Source: an uncultured Mucilaginibacter sp. (GTDB lineage: Bacteria > Bacteroidota > Bacteroidia > Sphingobacteriales > Sphingobacteriaceae). Taken from it: a stretch of 64,000 bases of DNA. Below, one piece after another: positions 28,001-36,974 of the stretch; positions within the stretch are counted from its first letter, which is position 1; every line of letters starts with the position of its first letter. Under the pieces are notes generated by a model. The model searched no databases. It was not told the DNA's origin and saw nothing but the letters and a program-made list of their open reading frames with translations. The position numbers and the translations under genes were made by a program. The DNA lies in assembly GCA_903891475.1 (NCBI GenBank), contig CAITEP010000008.1, positions 1-64,000 of the forward strand, in the 5' to 3' direction.

Positions 28001-28359
28001 GTAACTCCGGTGCTCCAATACTTAGTACTTTTAATTTTTGCCTTTTCGGTTACATCCTCAAACTTCCAATTGCCTTTATTAATAAATAGTTTATTTTCAC
28101 CTTGATTCGAAATCAGGAATACATCATTCAAGCCATCGTTATTTAAATCGCCAATAGCAACACCCCCTCCATTGTAATAATTACGAAAAGTAAAAACATT
28201 GGTTTGCTTAACATCTTTCAACTGGTTGGTAAAGTTTATACCAATTTGATCATTTTGTTGTAGCGTAAAAAGCGATTCTTTATTACCAAATTTATGACAA
28301 GAACTTAATCCTATCAAGATAATTAACCAACTAACAAAGGGAATTTTTATTTTATACAT
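25051..28359 (-). CDS. FG-GAP/VCBS repeat lipoprotein with ASPIC/UnbV domain (copy 2)
   Basis: A 1,102-residue lipoprotein (GLSSC, Cys 21), paralogous to the next gene and with the same order: N-terminal propeller repeats (DLNNDGLNDVFLIS, DINGDGWLDIYVCHSG, DYDNDGDLDCFVLN), a long YVSNDFFERDYLYIN block, a central ASPIC/UnbV segment (GVGTTIKTYSKG, VQIIWPGGNYEVIKN) and a second propeller ending near residue 1,000. Near-identical repeat phrases in the two copies show an old tandem duplication. It lies directly downstream of susD, separated from it by a hairpin. It is likely an outer-membrane surface partner of the SusCD complex; no catalytic residues are recognisable. Confidence 0.85.
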   Translation of the reverse strand: MYKIKIPFVSWLIILIGLSSCHKFGNKESLFTLQQNDQIGINFTNQLKDVKQTNVFTFRNYYNGGGVAIGDLNNDGLNDVFLISNQGENKLFINKGNWKFEDVTEKAKIKSTKYWSTGVTLVDINGDGWLDIYVCHSGNGPDETRGNELYINQHDGTFKEEAEKYGLSDKGLSTQAIFFDYDNDGDLDCFVLNNSFRPIESFDFTQNLREVTDKLGGARLYRNDNGHFTNVTKESGIYSSDIGFGLGVSVVDINQDGYPDIYVSNDFFERDYLYINQKNGTFKEDIQNEMGHLSTASMGSDIADINNDGQYDVFTTEMLPEGDKRLKQMTSFENYDVKKMKLRDGYYNQYMQNCLQVNNGNGTFSETAFYSGVAATDWSWGALMFDMDNDGWKDIFVSNGIYKDLTDQDYIEFLGNRDNMAIIAQGHKKFDFKDFTEKMKSSPQSNYAFLNNHNLTFTNKAEEYGLATPSFSNGAAYGDLDNDGDNDLVVNNVNMPVFVYKNNAEKYKNNYIQIKLKGIGLNTFGVGTTIKTYSKGNNLIYYNQPTRGFQSCTSPNLLTIGLGKCAQLDSVQIIWPGGNYEVIKNLKTNKAYTFQQINAKLKYNFNTKPIKPLFAETSKSTFDKVPVHVEDDFIDFDNEKLMLQMLSTENPYMAKGDVNNDGLTDFYFGGSKGSPSAIYTQQKDGKFTRSVPEDFEKQTYLETAGAVFGDFNGDGKQELIMGVGGNAEEAGTPIYFPRFFENDGKGHFKRNPNKTIPAAVNASVITACDYDKDGHLDLFIGGRSIPGVYGSSPKSYVMHNNGDGHFTDVSKQVLGDSTRLGMVTAAKWADLDNDGYPDLIVAGNWMGIRIFKNYKGKFVEDKSLNNYKGWWSSLEVADIDGDGKLDIVAGNLGLNTKFKASETEPMRIYIKDFDNNGTKECVTEMYKSDHVPYVFHMKPDLVGQLPILKKRFLKYQDYAGKPFNEVFTDDMLQGAERHEINYLYSAVFFNKGKDFKCIALPVNAQLSSVNTIICDDIFSNGSNEIILAGNFYGFKPEVGRLDANYGQIYTYQNGKFNYLPSIISGINLKGQVNSSILIKNSLGKKDILFGINDSALKVYQLQ

Positions 28360-28373
28360 GACTTTAAAAAATA

Positions 28374-28400
28374 AACGTAGCGGGTAAACCCCGCTACGTT
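28374..28400 (-). terminator. Hairpin between susD and the FG-GAP genes
   Basis: A perfect 11-base GC-rich stem (28374-28384 with 28390-28400, 5-base loop) is followed on the minus strand by TATTTTTT. It sits inside the operon, 35 bases after the susD stop and 14 bases before the next ATG, so it probably works as a partial terminator or 3' end protector that lowers downstream expression relative to susCD. Confidence 0.65.
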
Positions 28401-28435
28401 CAGAATATTAGAAAATATGGTATTATTAATTAAAA

Positions 28436-29992
28436 TTAATAACCAGCATTTTGTTTTAAGTTAGGGTTGGTATCAATAGCCCTTTGTGGTATAGCATATA
28501 CTTGATAAGTTAATGCAGAAGCTTGAGGTCTTTGGTCAACAGGAGCATTGAATGTACCAAACCTAATTTGGTCATTTCTTCTCCAACCTTCGTAAAACAA
28601 CTCGTGTCCACGCTCAGTTAAAATATCAGCAGTAGCAATAGTTGATAAAGGAGCAATTCCACGACGAGTTCTGATATCATTGATAATGCTCAATGCAGTT
28701 TCGCCTTGTGAATCAGTTCCACCACGTGATAACGCTTCAGCCTTCATTAACCTAACATCAGCATAACGCAACAAAATATAAGTGTTACTGTAGTTACTTT
28801 CACCTATAAAGCCATCAGTAGTTGTAGGATGTGGCAAATATTTAATTACCCGAATACCTTGTGCTTCTGTAGAAAAGTTAAGGTTAACGTCAGGTGTATA
28901 AATTAATGGAGATCCATTACGTTGTGGCAAAGGACCTGCAACATATGGAGTACCTGATTTGTTGATAGGGCCATATTGTTGGCCTATTAAAAACCCAGCA
29001 CGCAAACCTGTTTTATCAGTTAAACCTGGATATGCGCCTCCAAGACGTTCATCCTTAGGGTCAAATGAATTATAAAAAGCGGCTAAGGTGGTAAAGCCAT
29101 TCCAACCACCAGTTGTTTGCAAATAATGGGTACCCATCATCCAAGTAAAACGAGGTGATGCAGGAGCCTGCGTAGTTGTATTAGTTAAGCCAAATATAAT
29201 TTCAGTACTTCCTGTTTGGTTGTTCCAATCAAAATTAGCATAGTAACTACCTGCAGGTGCTAATTGATAGCCGCCATTTGCCTGAACAGCATTACAATAG
29301 TTAACTACTTTTGTCATATCTCCAGGGTCAAATGTATAAGTAGTGCTCGGAGCAGAAGCAGTATATACCGCTTTGTTTAAATAAACCTTAGCTAATAAAG
29401 CTTCGGCAGCAGCCTTACTTGCTTGATTTACGCCAGAAGCAGGCCCTAAATTTGCTTCTGCAAAAGTAAGGTCGGTTATTATTTGATTAACCGCATCAGA
29501 ACGTTTTAGAACAGTAGGAATTGCATCAGGAGAAGCATTAGGATCCCTCATTGGAACCTGTCCAAACAAGTCTGTAATTTGGAACATGTAATATGCCCTA
29601 ATAAAGCTAGCCTCGGCCTTAATTTGGTTATTAGTTGTATTTGCAATTACCTGTGAAGCCAAATATGAACCTGTGTTTAAAAAATCCCAAGTATCACTAA
29701 TTTGCTGGTACGATGCATCCCAGGTATGGGTATGCAGTTTACGCCAGGTTCCAAAATCTCCCCAGTCAGTACCGCGGGTTGGACCCATCATTTCATCAGT
29801 TGAGTGTTCCTGCAATGCATAGGTATTACTTTGAGTGGCAAAGCCATTCAATGAAGAATAAACACCAGCAAGATTTGATGATGAGGATGTTGAAGAAGCT
29901 AGAATCTTTGATCCATAAAGCTGCTCGTTTAAATTGCAACTTGTCCCTAGCAAGACAGTTATTGCACCAAGCATTAAAATTTTTATTTTCAT
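28436..29992 (-). CDS. SusD/RagB-family nutrient-binding lipoprotein
   Basis: The surface lipoprotein that caps the SusC channel and captures the substrate. The 518-residue product has a lipobox (LLGTSC, Cys 19), the helical TPR-like N-terminal half with an AEASFIRAYYMFQITDLFGQVP block, the KAAAEALLAKVYLNKAVY helix, and the C-terminal RYADVRLMKAEALSRGG and RGHELFYEGWRRNDQIRFGTF blocks typical of RagB/SusD. It is 26 bases downstream of susC. Substrate cannot be read from SusD; neighbours suggest an alpha-glucoside. Confidence 0.93.
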   Translation of the reverse strand: MKIKILMLGAITVLLGTSCNLNEQLYGSKILASSTSSSSNLAGVYSSLNGFATQSNTYALQEHSTDEMMGPTRGTDWGDFGTWRKLHTHTWDASYQQISDTWDFLNTGSYLASQVIANTTNNQIKAEASFIRAYYMFQITDLFGQVPMRDPNASPDAIPTVLKRSDAVNQIITDLTFAEANLGPASGVNQASKAAAEALLAKVYLNKAVYTASAPSTTYTFDPGDMTKVVNYCNAVQANGGYQLAPAGSYYANFDWNNQTGSTEIIFGLTNTTTQAPASPRFTWMMGTHYLQTTGGWNGFTTLAAFYNSFDPKDERLGGAYPGLTDKTGLRAGFLIGQQYGPINKSGTPYVAGPLPQRNGSPLIYTPDVNLNFSTEAQGIRVIKYLPHPTTTDGFIGESNYSNTYILLRYADVRLMKAEALSRGGTDSQGETALSIINDIRTRRGIAPLSTIATADILTERGHELFYEGWRRNDQIRFGTFNAPVDQRPQASALTYQVYAIPQRAIDTNPNLKQNAGY

Positions 29993-30018
29993 ATTTTAAT
30001 TTTTTTGATATTTAATTT

Positions 30019-33000
30019 TTAAAATCCTGCATTAACGCTGAAGCTGAAAGTTCTGGCTTTAGGATACCCAGCATAATCAAAACCTCTAGAACTAATACCA
30101 TTAATCGCTTTATTTACGTTAACCTCAGGATCTAAACCTGAATAGCCCGTAATTAATAAAAGGTTTTGACCACTTAATCCAGCCCTAAGGGTTTTAATTA
30201 CCTTTGAACCATTTAAATTAAAATCATACCCAAATGTCGCGTTCGACAAACGGGCAAAATCGCCTTTTTCGAGGAACCTGGTTGATAATTGACCCGAGTT
30301 TAAAACATTCTCAGAAGAATTACCAACAGAAACCAATGTATTATGCGCTGAAAGTAAAACTCCACGATAAAAATAAGCATTTGCCGTGTTATTATATACA
30401 TAAAAACCAGTTTCAGCATTTATGAAGAAGCTTAAATTAAACCTTCCGTAAGAGAAGCTATTTGATAAACCTGCAGTAAATGTTGGTAGGGGACTACCCA
30501 ATAATTTTGAATCGTCAATGCCTTTACCCGCATAAACACCATATCCTTGGCTGTCAAAACCTTGGAAAACAGGTAGTTTGTAGGTAAATAATGGATAATT
30601 ATTTTCAATAACTTGTCCATAAGCACCTGATAAACCTTGACCACTAACAGCACCTGTATTTACAACGTGGGTACCAAAATTCTCAACTTTATTGTTCAAA
30701 AATTGCATGTTATAAGCAATGTTCCACCTGAATTCTTTACTTTTTACAGCTTCAAAATTTAAGGAAACTTCAACACCCTTATTTACAACGCTACCTGGCA
30801 GGTTTACCCATGTATAAGGAGAAGCTGCTGGCTGAGGATATGATTGTAGTAGCAGGGTATTTGTAGTGCTTTTGTTGTACACATCAATAGTACCTGTTAA
30901 CCTACCTGATAAAACCGAAAAGTCAATACCGGCACCATATTGTGTATCAGTTTCCCATTTTAGGTTGGGATTAGCTGAACTATTAATTTGTGTACCACCT
31001 CCATATTGTATTTGAGCGGTTTGTTGAAATGCGTAAGAAGGGAAATCCTGGTTACCAGTTTGTCCCCAATTTAAGCGTAAACTTAAATCGTCAAATACAG
31101 ATTTAGGAGCAAAACTTTCGTTCATAATTTTCCATTTAGCTGCTACCGCGGGGAAATTACCGTATTGATTGTTTGGCCCAAATCTTGAAGATCCGTCACG
31201 ACGTAAAGTACCAGTTATTAAATATTTATCCTGGATAGAATAATTAATTCTACCAAAAAACGACTGTATTTTATAACCACTGGTATCACCAAATATCCAA
31301 GTATGTTTTGAGAAATTATTGATATCTTTCACTAAAACATTTTTTGTTTGGGTATCAAAGCCAATTTGCCCATATTGGTTATTGGTAGTTTGTTGATATG
31401 AATAGCCAGCCAATATATTTAATGAACTGTTGTCTTTAAATTTAGCATCATAGGTTAAAGTATGTTCGGTAATGATACTGCTCGCATCAATGTTTTGAAC
31501 TTGTCCTAATCCGTTACCGCTAATTTGATCGATACTAAAATTCCTTAAAGTACTTCCAGAAGTAAAGCCACTCAATCTAGGATCATACCAAGTTGACCTT
31601 TTGCCTGATGAATTATCATCACCAAATGTTGCTTTGTAGCTTAAGTTTTTAACAATTTTTAGCGTTGCGCTAAAATTGGTTAAAAAGCGGTTTATATTGT
31701 CGCTATCGTCAATATAATTCAGCATTTGTACCGGGTTAAGGTTAGTTCCGTCAAAATAATAAGAACCATCAGGATTAGTGATGGGGTAAGTTGGGTTTAA
31801 AATAATTGCAGCCCCTATTAAACTTCCTTGAAAACCAGAGTTATCAGCAATTGGAGCGTATGTATTTTGAACATTGGATGCCAAAAATTGCAAATCTAAT
31901 TTTAACCTGTCTCCAAATAAAGCCTGTGAAGCATTTAACCTGCCTGTTATTCTTTGCAAGCCAGAATTTTTTACGATACCATTTTGATCATCGAAGCTAC
32001 CAGAAGCACGGTAAGTGAAACCACCAGCAGCGCCACCAAAACCTAGTGTGTTACTTTGAGAAACCCCTGTACGTAAAATTTGGCTTTGCCAATCAGTACT
32101 AGCATTGTTTAGAGGCTGATATGCAGCTGAGGCTGGATTTAAGTTTTGAAGAGCAGATGATACAGCTGTAACAAATTGCGATGCATTTAACAAATCATAC
32201 TTTTTAGCTACTGTACTAATGGAGGTATTTGAGGTAAACTGAATTCCTTGACCTTTAGTTCCCTTTTTAGTAGTAATTAATACTACACCGTTTGCACCAC
32301 GAGCACCATAAATAGCGGCAGCGGAGGCATCCTTTAATACTGAAATATTCTCGATATCATTTGGGTTAAGAAATTCTAGCGGGTTGCGCGCGGTTGATGA
32401 TCCTAATTGACCATTTAGCGCGCCAGAAGCAGTTTGTCCACCATCTAAAGGAACACCATCAACTACATATAACGGACCAGTACCTGCTTGAATAGAAGCA
32501 GTACCACGTATATTAATTGTTGCACTGCTACCTGGCTCACCACTTGCGGCTGAAACTGTTACGCCAGAAATACGGCCTTGTAATAGTTGATCAGGCGTAG
32601 AAATAACACCTTTATTGAAATCTTTGGTACTTAGAGAAGCTACTGAACCAGTTGCATCTTTTACTTTTTGAGTACCATAACCCACAACAACAACTTCACT
32701 TAAGCTACTTGAATTGGCTTCGAGAGCAGCATTGATAACAGATTTACCATCTATTGCCACAGTTAATTTAGTGTATCCTAGGTATGAAAAGGATAAACTG
32801 GTGGCTCCAGTTGTTACTGTAATTTTATAGTCGCCGTTAACATCTGTAACGGTACCACCTGAACCAGCAGGAATTGAAACAACAGATGCACCTATAATAG
32901 GCGATCCGTCTTTTGCGTCGGTTACCTTACCTGTAATAGTTTTGTTTTGGGCCATTGCCGGTATCACAAAAAAACACATTAAGATAAAACCACATACTTT

Positions 33001-33021
33001 GAGTAAATTTTTAAAATACAT
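30019..33021 (-). CDS. SusC/RagA-family TonB-dependent outer-membrane receptor
   Basis: A 1,000-residue TonB-dependent transporter for uptake of the glycan or oligosaccharide bound by SusD. Order of parts: signal peptide (1-24), carboxypeptidase-regulatory-like domain (about 27-100: TGKVTDAKDGSPIIGASV), the SusC signature VVVGYGTQKVKDATGSV, the plug domain (about 120-255, with GTASIQAGTGPLYVVDGVPLDGG and DASAAAIYGARGANGVVLITTKKG as landmarks), and the beta-barrel ending in SFSVNAGF. It is the first gene of a leftward operon with SusD and the two FG-GAP lipoproteins, probably under the DUF6377 regulator encoded upstream. Confidence 0.94.
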   Translation of the reverse strand: MYFKNLLKVCGFILMCFFVIPAMAQNKTITGKVTDAKDGSPIIGASVVSIPAGSGGTVTDVNGDYKITVTTGATSLSFSYLGYTKLTVAIDGKSVINAALEANSSSLSEVVVVGYGTQKVKDATGSVASLSTKDFNKGVISTPDQLLQGRISGVTVSAASGEPGSSATINIRGTASIQAGTGPLYVVDGVPLDGGQTASGALNGQLGSSTARNPLEFLNPNDIENISVLKDASAAAIYGARGANGVVLITTKKGTKGQGIQFTSNTSISTVAKKYDLLNASQFVTAVSSALQNLNPASAAYQPLNNASTDWQSQILRTGVSQSNTLGFGGAAGGFTYRASGSFDDQNGIVKNSGLQRITGRLNASQALFGDRLKLDLQFLASNVQNTYAPIADNSGFQGSLIGAAIILNPTYPITNPDGSYYFDGTNLNPVQMLNYIDDSDNINRFLTNFSATLKIVKNLSYKATFGDDNSSGKRSTWYDPRLSGFTSGSTLRNFSIDQISGNGLGQVQNIDASSIITEHTLTYDAKFKDNSSLNILAGYSYQQTTNNQYGQIGFDTQTKNVLVKDINNFSKHTWIFGDTSGYKIQSFFGRINYSIQDKYLITGTLRRDGSSRFGPNNQYGNFPAVAAKWKIMNESFAPKSVFDDLSLRLNWGQTGNQDFPSYAFQQTAQIQYGGGTQINSSANPNLKWETDTQYGAGIDFSVLSGRLTGTIDVYNKSTTNTLLLQSYPQPAASPYTWVNLPGSVVNKGVEVSLNFEAVKSKEFRWNIAYNMQFLNNKVENFGTHVVNTGAVSGQGLSGAYGQVIENNYPLFTYKLPVFQGFDSQGYGVYAGKGIDDSKLLGSPLPTFTAGLSNSFSYGRFNLSFFINAETGFYVYNNTANAYFYRGVLLSAHNTLVSVGNSSENVLNSGQLSTRFLEKGDFARLSNATFGYDFNLNGSKVIKTLRAGLSGQNLLLITGYSGLDPEVNVNKAINGISSRGFDYAGYPKARTFSFSVNAGF

Positions 33022-33607
33022 AAAATTTAGTTTGAACGGTTTAATTATTAATTGGTATTGTTTAGTTGAAAAATTTATTTTCTCACAAATTTAATTAAAA
33101 AATGATTTAAAATTTTTTAACATTTAATTCTTAATTTTTGCTTACTCCCCTAAGGGTTTAATTCATAGGCGCTATTAGTTTTAATTAGTTAAATTAATAT
33201 TAAACTGAAATTTTTTGATTTAAGAACAACCATGTGGCAATTAAACAGCCATTAATTTGTTCGTTAATCAAGATAATACTTCAGAAATTGGTTATTTACT
33301 AAAAATTATAATTGGTATACATTTTTACTTTGGAATCTCTAAAACTTTATAAACTCCATTATTTGTGCAAAGTAATATATATGCTACAATATTGCCTATT
33401 TGTTTACATAAAATTTACAAAAATATTATACTTTTTTTTGTTAAATATCTAAATATAAGCAAGTTATTCAAAAAAAAACAACATAAAATTTAAGCCTTTT
33501 TTAATGATTATGTTGCTTTTTATTGCTCATTTGTTATTATAAACTTTTTTAATAAATTTAAAAAGATCAAATCTGCTAATGCTTAAAATATATACAAAAT
33601 AACACTT
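33022..33607 (-). promoter_or_regulatory. Leader/promoter region of the susCD operon
   Basis: No gene in 586 bases of very AT-rich sequence upstream of susC and downstream of the DUF6377 gene. TAAATTTG on the minus strand (33093-33086) fits the -7 consensus about 65 bases upstream of the susC start, but no good TTG box is paired with it. The region is long enough to contain regulator sites; I see no clear palindrome. Confidence 0.35.
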
Positions 33608-35233
33608 TTATAACAGCTTATTTGAAACATCAATTGATTTAATTGACATAATTTTTTGATCAAATAACTCCCCTTGAACCAAGGCTTTTGCTTTAATCCT
33701 CATTTTATAAACATATATGGTACTAACAGAGTATTCAAGTATATTTGCAATGCTTTGATTCTCGTCAATTCCTAATCGCTTTAAAGCAAAAATCCTTAAA
33801 TCGGTATTCAATACTTCATTGTCTTTAGGCCAAATTTGGTCCTCTTTTTTGAAAAGGGAATTAAATTCAACGATGAAATTCGGGAATATTTTAAGGAATA
33901 CATGATCAAAAGTATAAAACAGATTCTCCCTTTCTTTTTTTATATTTATTTCATTTATGGTAATTAAAATGTCGTCATATTTTTTGGTAGTAATTTTCCT
34001 TTCAATATTTCGCTTTAGTTTTTCCAATTTTGAAATATATCCTGATATATTATTGAAAAAATATCCTATATATTCTTCCTTTATATGAGCATCTTCAGAT
34101 AATTGATCATTAATTTTACTTAATTGAATATTTTTTTGTTCTATAATACCTTCTTTAACTTTTAATCTTTTTAATTGTATAAACACAATAAATGAAATTG
34201 CCACAATTAGCAACGCAATTGCAATGATTGATAACAAATAAATTTGCAATCTGTTTTTTTCATTTTCAGTATTAATATTTTTTGCCGCTGCAATTACTGG
34301 TAAAACGGCAGCAATTTTAAGTTTGCGTAATCTTGCTCCGTAATATTGGGCATCGTCAAGCGCTTGTTCAACTAAGATGTAAGCATCATTCACCTTACCT
34401 TCTTTAAAAAGTTCTTCACCCAATTTAAAAGCCGCTAATGTTTCTTTAGTTGATGAACGTACATCATTAATCACTCCAACCTCTAACCAAAACAATTTTT
34501 CATTAATATTACTTGGTTTATTGTAAAAAAAACTTAAACCTGTTGCCGCCATTGCCCTTTGGTGGTCAGTAATAGGAAAATTTGTTAATAAATTAGTAAG
34601 ATAAATAGAAGGATGCTGTAATTCCTGGATAATTATTTGTTTGTTCCCACTTAACATTAATTGTTGATAGGAGTTAGACTTGCATATTTTCAAAGCTGAA
34701 TCAAGGTATTTAATTGCTAAGGCATTATCATAAGGCGTAAAATTTATATTGTTGTTATAATCGGCTAAATCAGAATAGGATCTTGATTTTAACGAATAAT
34801 ACTCAATTTTAACACTATCAGTCAAAAATTTGGTGTCAATTTGATTCAAGCATTCAAAACATTCTTTAAACATACCAGCCGATAGCAAAATAAATCCTTG
34901 CTTTATTTTGCTATCATAATATTTTGACTTATCATTCTGCGTTTTACTTATTCGTTCTATTTTTTGATTATAGATGTATGCTGAATCAAACTGATAAACC
35001 TTATATTCCTCGTATAATTTTGTATAAATTGAGTAAAGTTCCTGTAACTGGTTTGCAGGAATTTTCGTAGCTGATAATTTTAGTGCCTGTATTCTTACTT
35101 CTTTTTTATTATCGTACCTGTTTTTTTTAGCCAATTCAGATTTTAATTCCCTCAATAAGCTATCAGTATTCTTTGCACAGTAGCAAAAATTACAAAAAAT
35201 TAATGAAAAAAATAAAATCAGAAAATATCTCAT
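33608..35233 (-). CDS. DUF6377-type membrane-anchored transcriptional regulator
   Basis: A 541-residue regulator of a kind often encoded beside susCD genes in Bacteroidota. It has a signal sequence (1-19), an extracytoplasmic TPR-like helical sensor (about 25-325), one membrane helix (331-353), a coiled-coil stretch (about 358-415) and a C-terminal LuxR-like helix-turn-helix (about 480-525, LRIFALKRLGIDENQSIANI with STIYVYKMRIKAKAL). By domain layout it would sense a sugar in the periplasm and act directly on DNA. It lies directly upstream of, and in the same direction as, the susCD operon, which is its probable target. Confidence 0.78.
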   Translation of the reverse strand: MRYFLILFFSLIFCNFCYCAKNTDSLLRELKSELAKKNRYDNKKEVRIQALKLSATKIPANQLQELYSIYTKLYEEYKVYQFDSAYIYNQKIERISKTQNDKSKYYDSKIKQGFILLSAGMFKECFECLNQIDTKFLTDSVKIEYYSLKSRSYSDLADYNNNINFTPYDNALAIKYLDSALKICKSNSYQQLMLSGNKQIIIQELQHPSIYLTNLLTNFPITDHQRAMAATGLSFFYNKPSNINEKLFWLEVGVINDVRSSTKETLAAFKLGEELFKEGKVNDAYILVEQALDDAQYYGARLRKLKIAAVLPVIAAAKNINTENEKNRLQIYLLSIIAIALLIVAISFIVFIQLKRLKVKEGIIEQKNIQLSKINDQLSEDAHIKEEYIGYFFNNISGYISKLEKLKRNIERKITTKKYDDILITINEINIKKERENLFYTFDHVFLKIFPNFIVEFNSLFKKEDQIWPKDNEVLNTDLRIFALKRLGIDENQSIANILEYSVSTIYVYKMRIKAKALVQGELFDQKIMSIKSIDVSNKLL

Positions 35234-35381
35234 TCCTTTTTGGTTTAAACCGACGTAATATTAATCACATTAATTACAATAAATCAAGCAAACCGGATTA
35301 ACGGGTTTTTGAGTTTATATTTGGCTTTATAAAAATATGTTTTTTGATTTGATGTATTTGTAATATTATGGAATAAAATTA

Positions 35382-35406
35382 TTGCAAACGATTGCGAAAA
35401 TGTTTG
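35382..35406. promoter_or_regulatory. Candidate LacI-type operator upstream of the lacI gene
   Basis: GCAAACGATTGC (35384-35395) is a near-palindrome with the central CG typical of LacI-family sites. The overlapping TTGCGAAAATGTTTG (35392-35406) differs by two bases from a sequence upstream of trehalase. It lies in the 314-base intergenic region 35234-35547 between the divergent DUF6377 and lacI genes, which holds nothing else recognisable. Autoregulation is inferred. Confidence 0.5.
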
Positions 35407-35547
35407 ATGTTGAAAATTTTATTACTTTTACTAATTACAATTATACTTTTTATTTAAAAACAGGTACAAATGCAAGGTAACTGACTGTTATTATAAAAAC
35501 AATTATCAATTTTTTAATGATACAATTATCACCTTAAAATATATTTT

Positions 35548-36540
35548 ATGGCCGATGTTACCCTAAAAAAGCTTGCCGAAATGCTTAACCTAAGCATTTC
35601 AACTGTGTCAAGAGCTTTAAAAAATCATCCTGATATATCCGATGAAACTAAGGTAAAAGTGAAAGAACTTGCTGCTGTGCTCGATTACGAGCCAAATACT
35701 TATGCCATTAATTTACGAACAAATCACAGTAGGGAATTTGGAATAATCATACCTTCAATCTCAAACGATTTTTACCAATCCTTCATCAGTTCGTTAGAAG
35801 AAGAGGCAAGAATTTATGGTTACGCTTTGATCATATTACAATCAGGAAACAACCAAGTTACAGAGCTCGAAAATTTAAAACGTTGTAAACAAAACCGCAT
35901 GGCAGGCGTATTTGTTTCAATAACTTCTAATACCTCTGATATTTCAAATTTTTTAAAACTTGGCGAACAACATATACCCATCATATTTTTTGATAAGGTA
36001 CCTGCTTTTGAGGCTTGTAATAAAGTTTGTGTTGATGATTACAATGCCGCTACACTTGCTGCCGAAGCTTTGATTGCCAAAAAGAAGAAACATATCCTTT
36101 CTATATTTGGGAATCCTCAAATGTCAATCACTAAGAAAAGACTTTCTGCATATGAGGAGACATTTAAAAAATACGGTTCGAATGCAAATGTGGTTATACA
36201 AACAACCAACTCAACAGAGGAGGCCTTTCAAATGGTACAATACTATTTAAACGAAAAGGATAGGATTGACGCTATTTTTTGCATGAGTGATGAAATTTTA
36301 ATTGGCACCATGAAAGCAATTCAAATTATGGGATTAAAACCACCTGCCGATGTTGGTGTAATTGCCATTAGTGAGGGTATTATACCTACATTTTATTACC
36401 CACACATTACTTATATTGAAACTAGTGGTTTTAAATTGGCAAAAATGGCATTTTTAAGAATGCTTGCTTGTGTTGCAGGTAGCTCTTATGTGCAGGAACT
36501 TAAAATAGAATCTGTATTGATAGAGGGTGGTTCACTATAA
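35548..36540 (+). CDS. LacI-family transcriptional regulator
   Basis: A 330-residue repressor or activator. The N-terminal HTH (VTLKKLAEMLNLSISTVSRALKNHP, residues 4-28) and hinge helix (about 50-60) are followed by a periplasmic-binding-protein-like sensor domain with EFGIIIPSISNDFY, GVFVSI, VCVDDYNAATLAAE and DVGVIAIS strands. It is divergent from the DUF6377 regulator and followed by the trehalase gene after 434 bases. Matching CG-centred repeats occur upstream of both lacI and trehalase, so it likely controls itself and the trehalase. The effector is probably a sugar of this locus. Confidence 0.93.
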   Translation: MADVTLKKLAEMLNLSISTVSRALKNHPDISDETKVKVKELAAVLDYEPNTYAINLRTNHSREFGIIIPSISNDFYQSFISSLEEEARIYGYALIILQSGNNQVTELENLKRCKQNRMAGVFVSITSNTSDISNFLKLGEQHIPIIFFDKVPAFEACNKVCVDDYNAATLAAEALIAKKKKHILSIFGNPQMSITKKRLSAYEETFKKYGSNANVVIQTTNSTEEAFQMVQYYLNEKDRIDAIFCMSDEILIGTMKAIQIMGLKPPADVGVIAISEGIIPTFYYPHITYIETSGFKLAKMAFLRMLACVAGSSYVQELKIESVLIEGGSL

Positions 36541-36554
36541 TGATTAATAAAAAA

Positions 36555-36584
36555 ATGCGTTACGTATCTCATCCCGTAACGCAT
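36555..36584. terminator. Hairpin after lacI
   Basis: A perfect 10-base stem ATGCGTTACG / CGTAACGCAT with a 10-base loop begins 15 bases after the lacI stop. The A-run lies on the left and the right flank has only three T, so it is a weak terminator or 3' stabiliser. Apart from this and the operator-like repeat, region 36541-36974 is featureless AT-rich DNA. Confidence 0.5.
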
Positions 36585-36800
36585 GTTTCAAACACATCAA
36601 ATGCAATTGAATCAACTAAATTTCAGAACCAAATACGTTCTAAAATATTTTTTATATTATTCTGTAATTATGAAGACTAGAAATTTTATTGCTAAAACGT
36701 TTAAAAAAAATTGTCAAGTAATTATTTTATAAATAATTAAACAAAGATAATTACCAAGTTTAGCTAAATACTTTGTTTTGAGCACAAACATGATTACAAG

Positions 36801-36829
36801 GTTTGCGAAAACGTTTGCGAAAACATTTG
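36801..36829. promoter_or_regulatory. LacI-type operator repeats upstream of trehalase
   Basis: Two directly repeated 12-base units beginning TTTGCGAAAAC (36802 and 36814) contain the near-palindrome CGAAAACGTTTGCG (36806-36819). The unit TTGCGAAAA(C/T)(G/A)TTTG recurs at 35392-35406 upstream of lacI. Position is about 145-175 bases upstream of the trehalase start. Likely binding site of the LacI protein encoded next door. Confidence 0.6.
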
Positions 36830-36974
36830 TTGTTGAAAATTATAAAAAAGACCCATTATTTTTGCCTCTTTTTTGATTAAATATTAATTTTACATTGCGG
36901 GCATTTATAAATCATAAATTCACATTCTTAGTGGATGTTTAACCTTTATAATTACGAGAATTTATCTAATTAAA

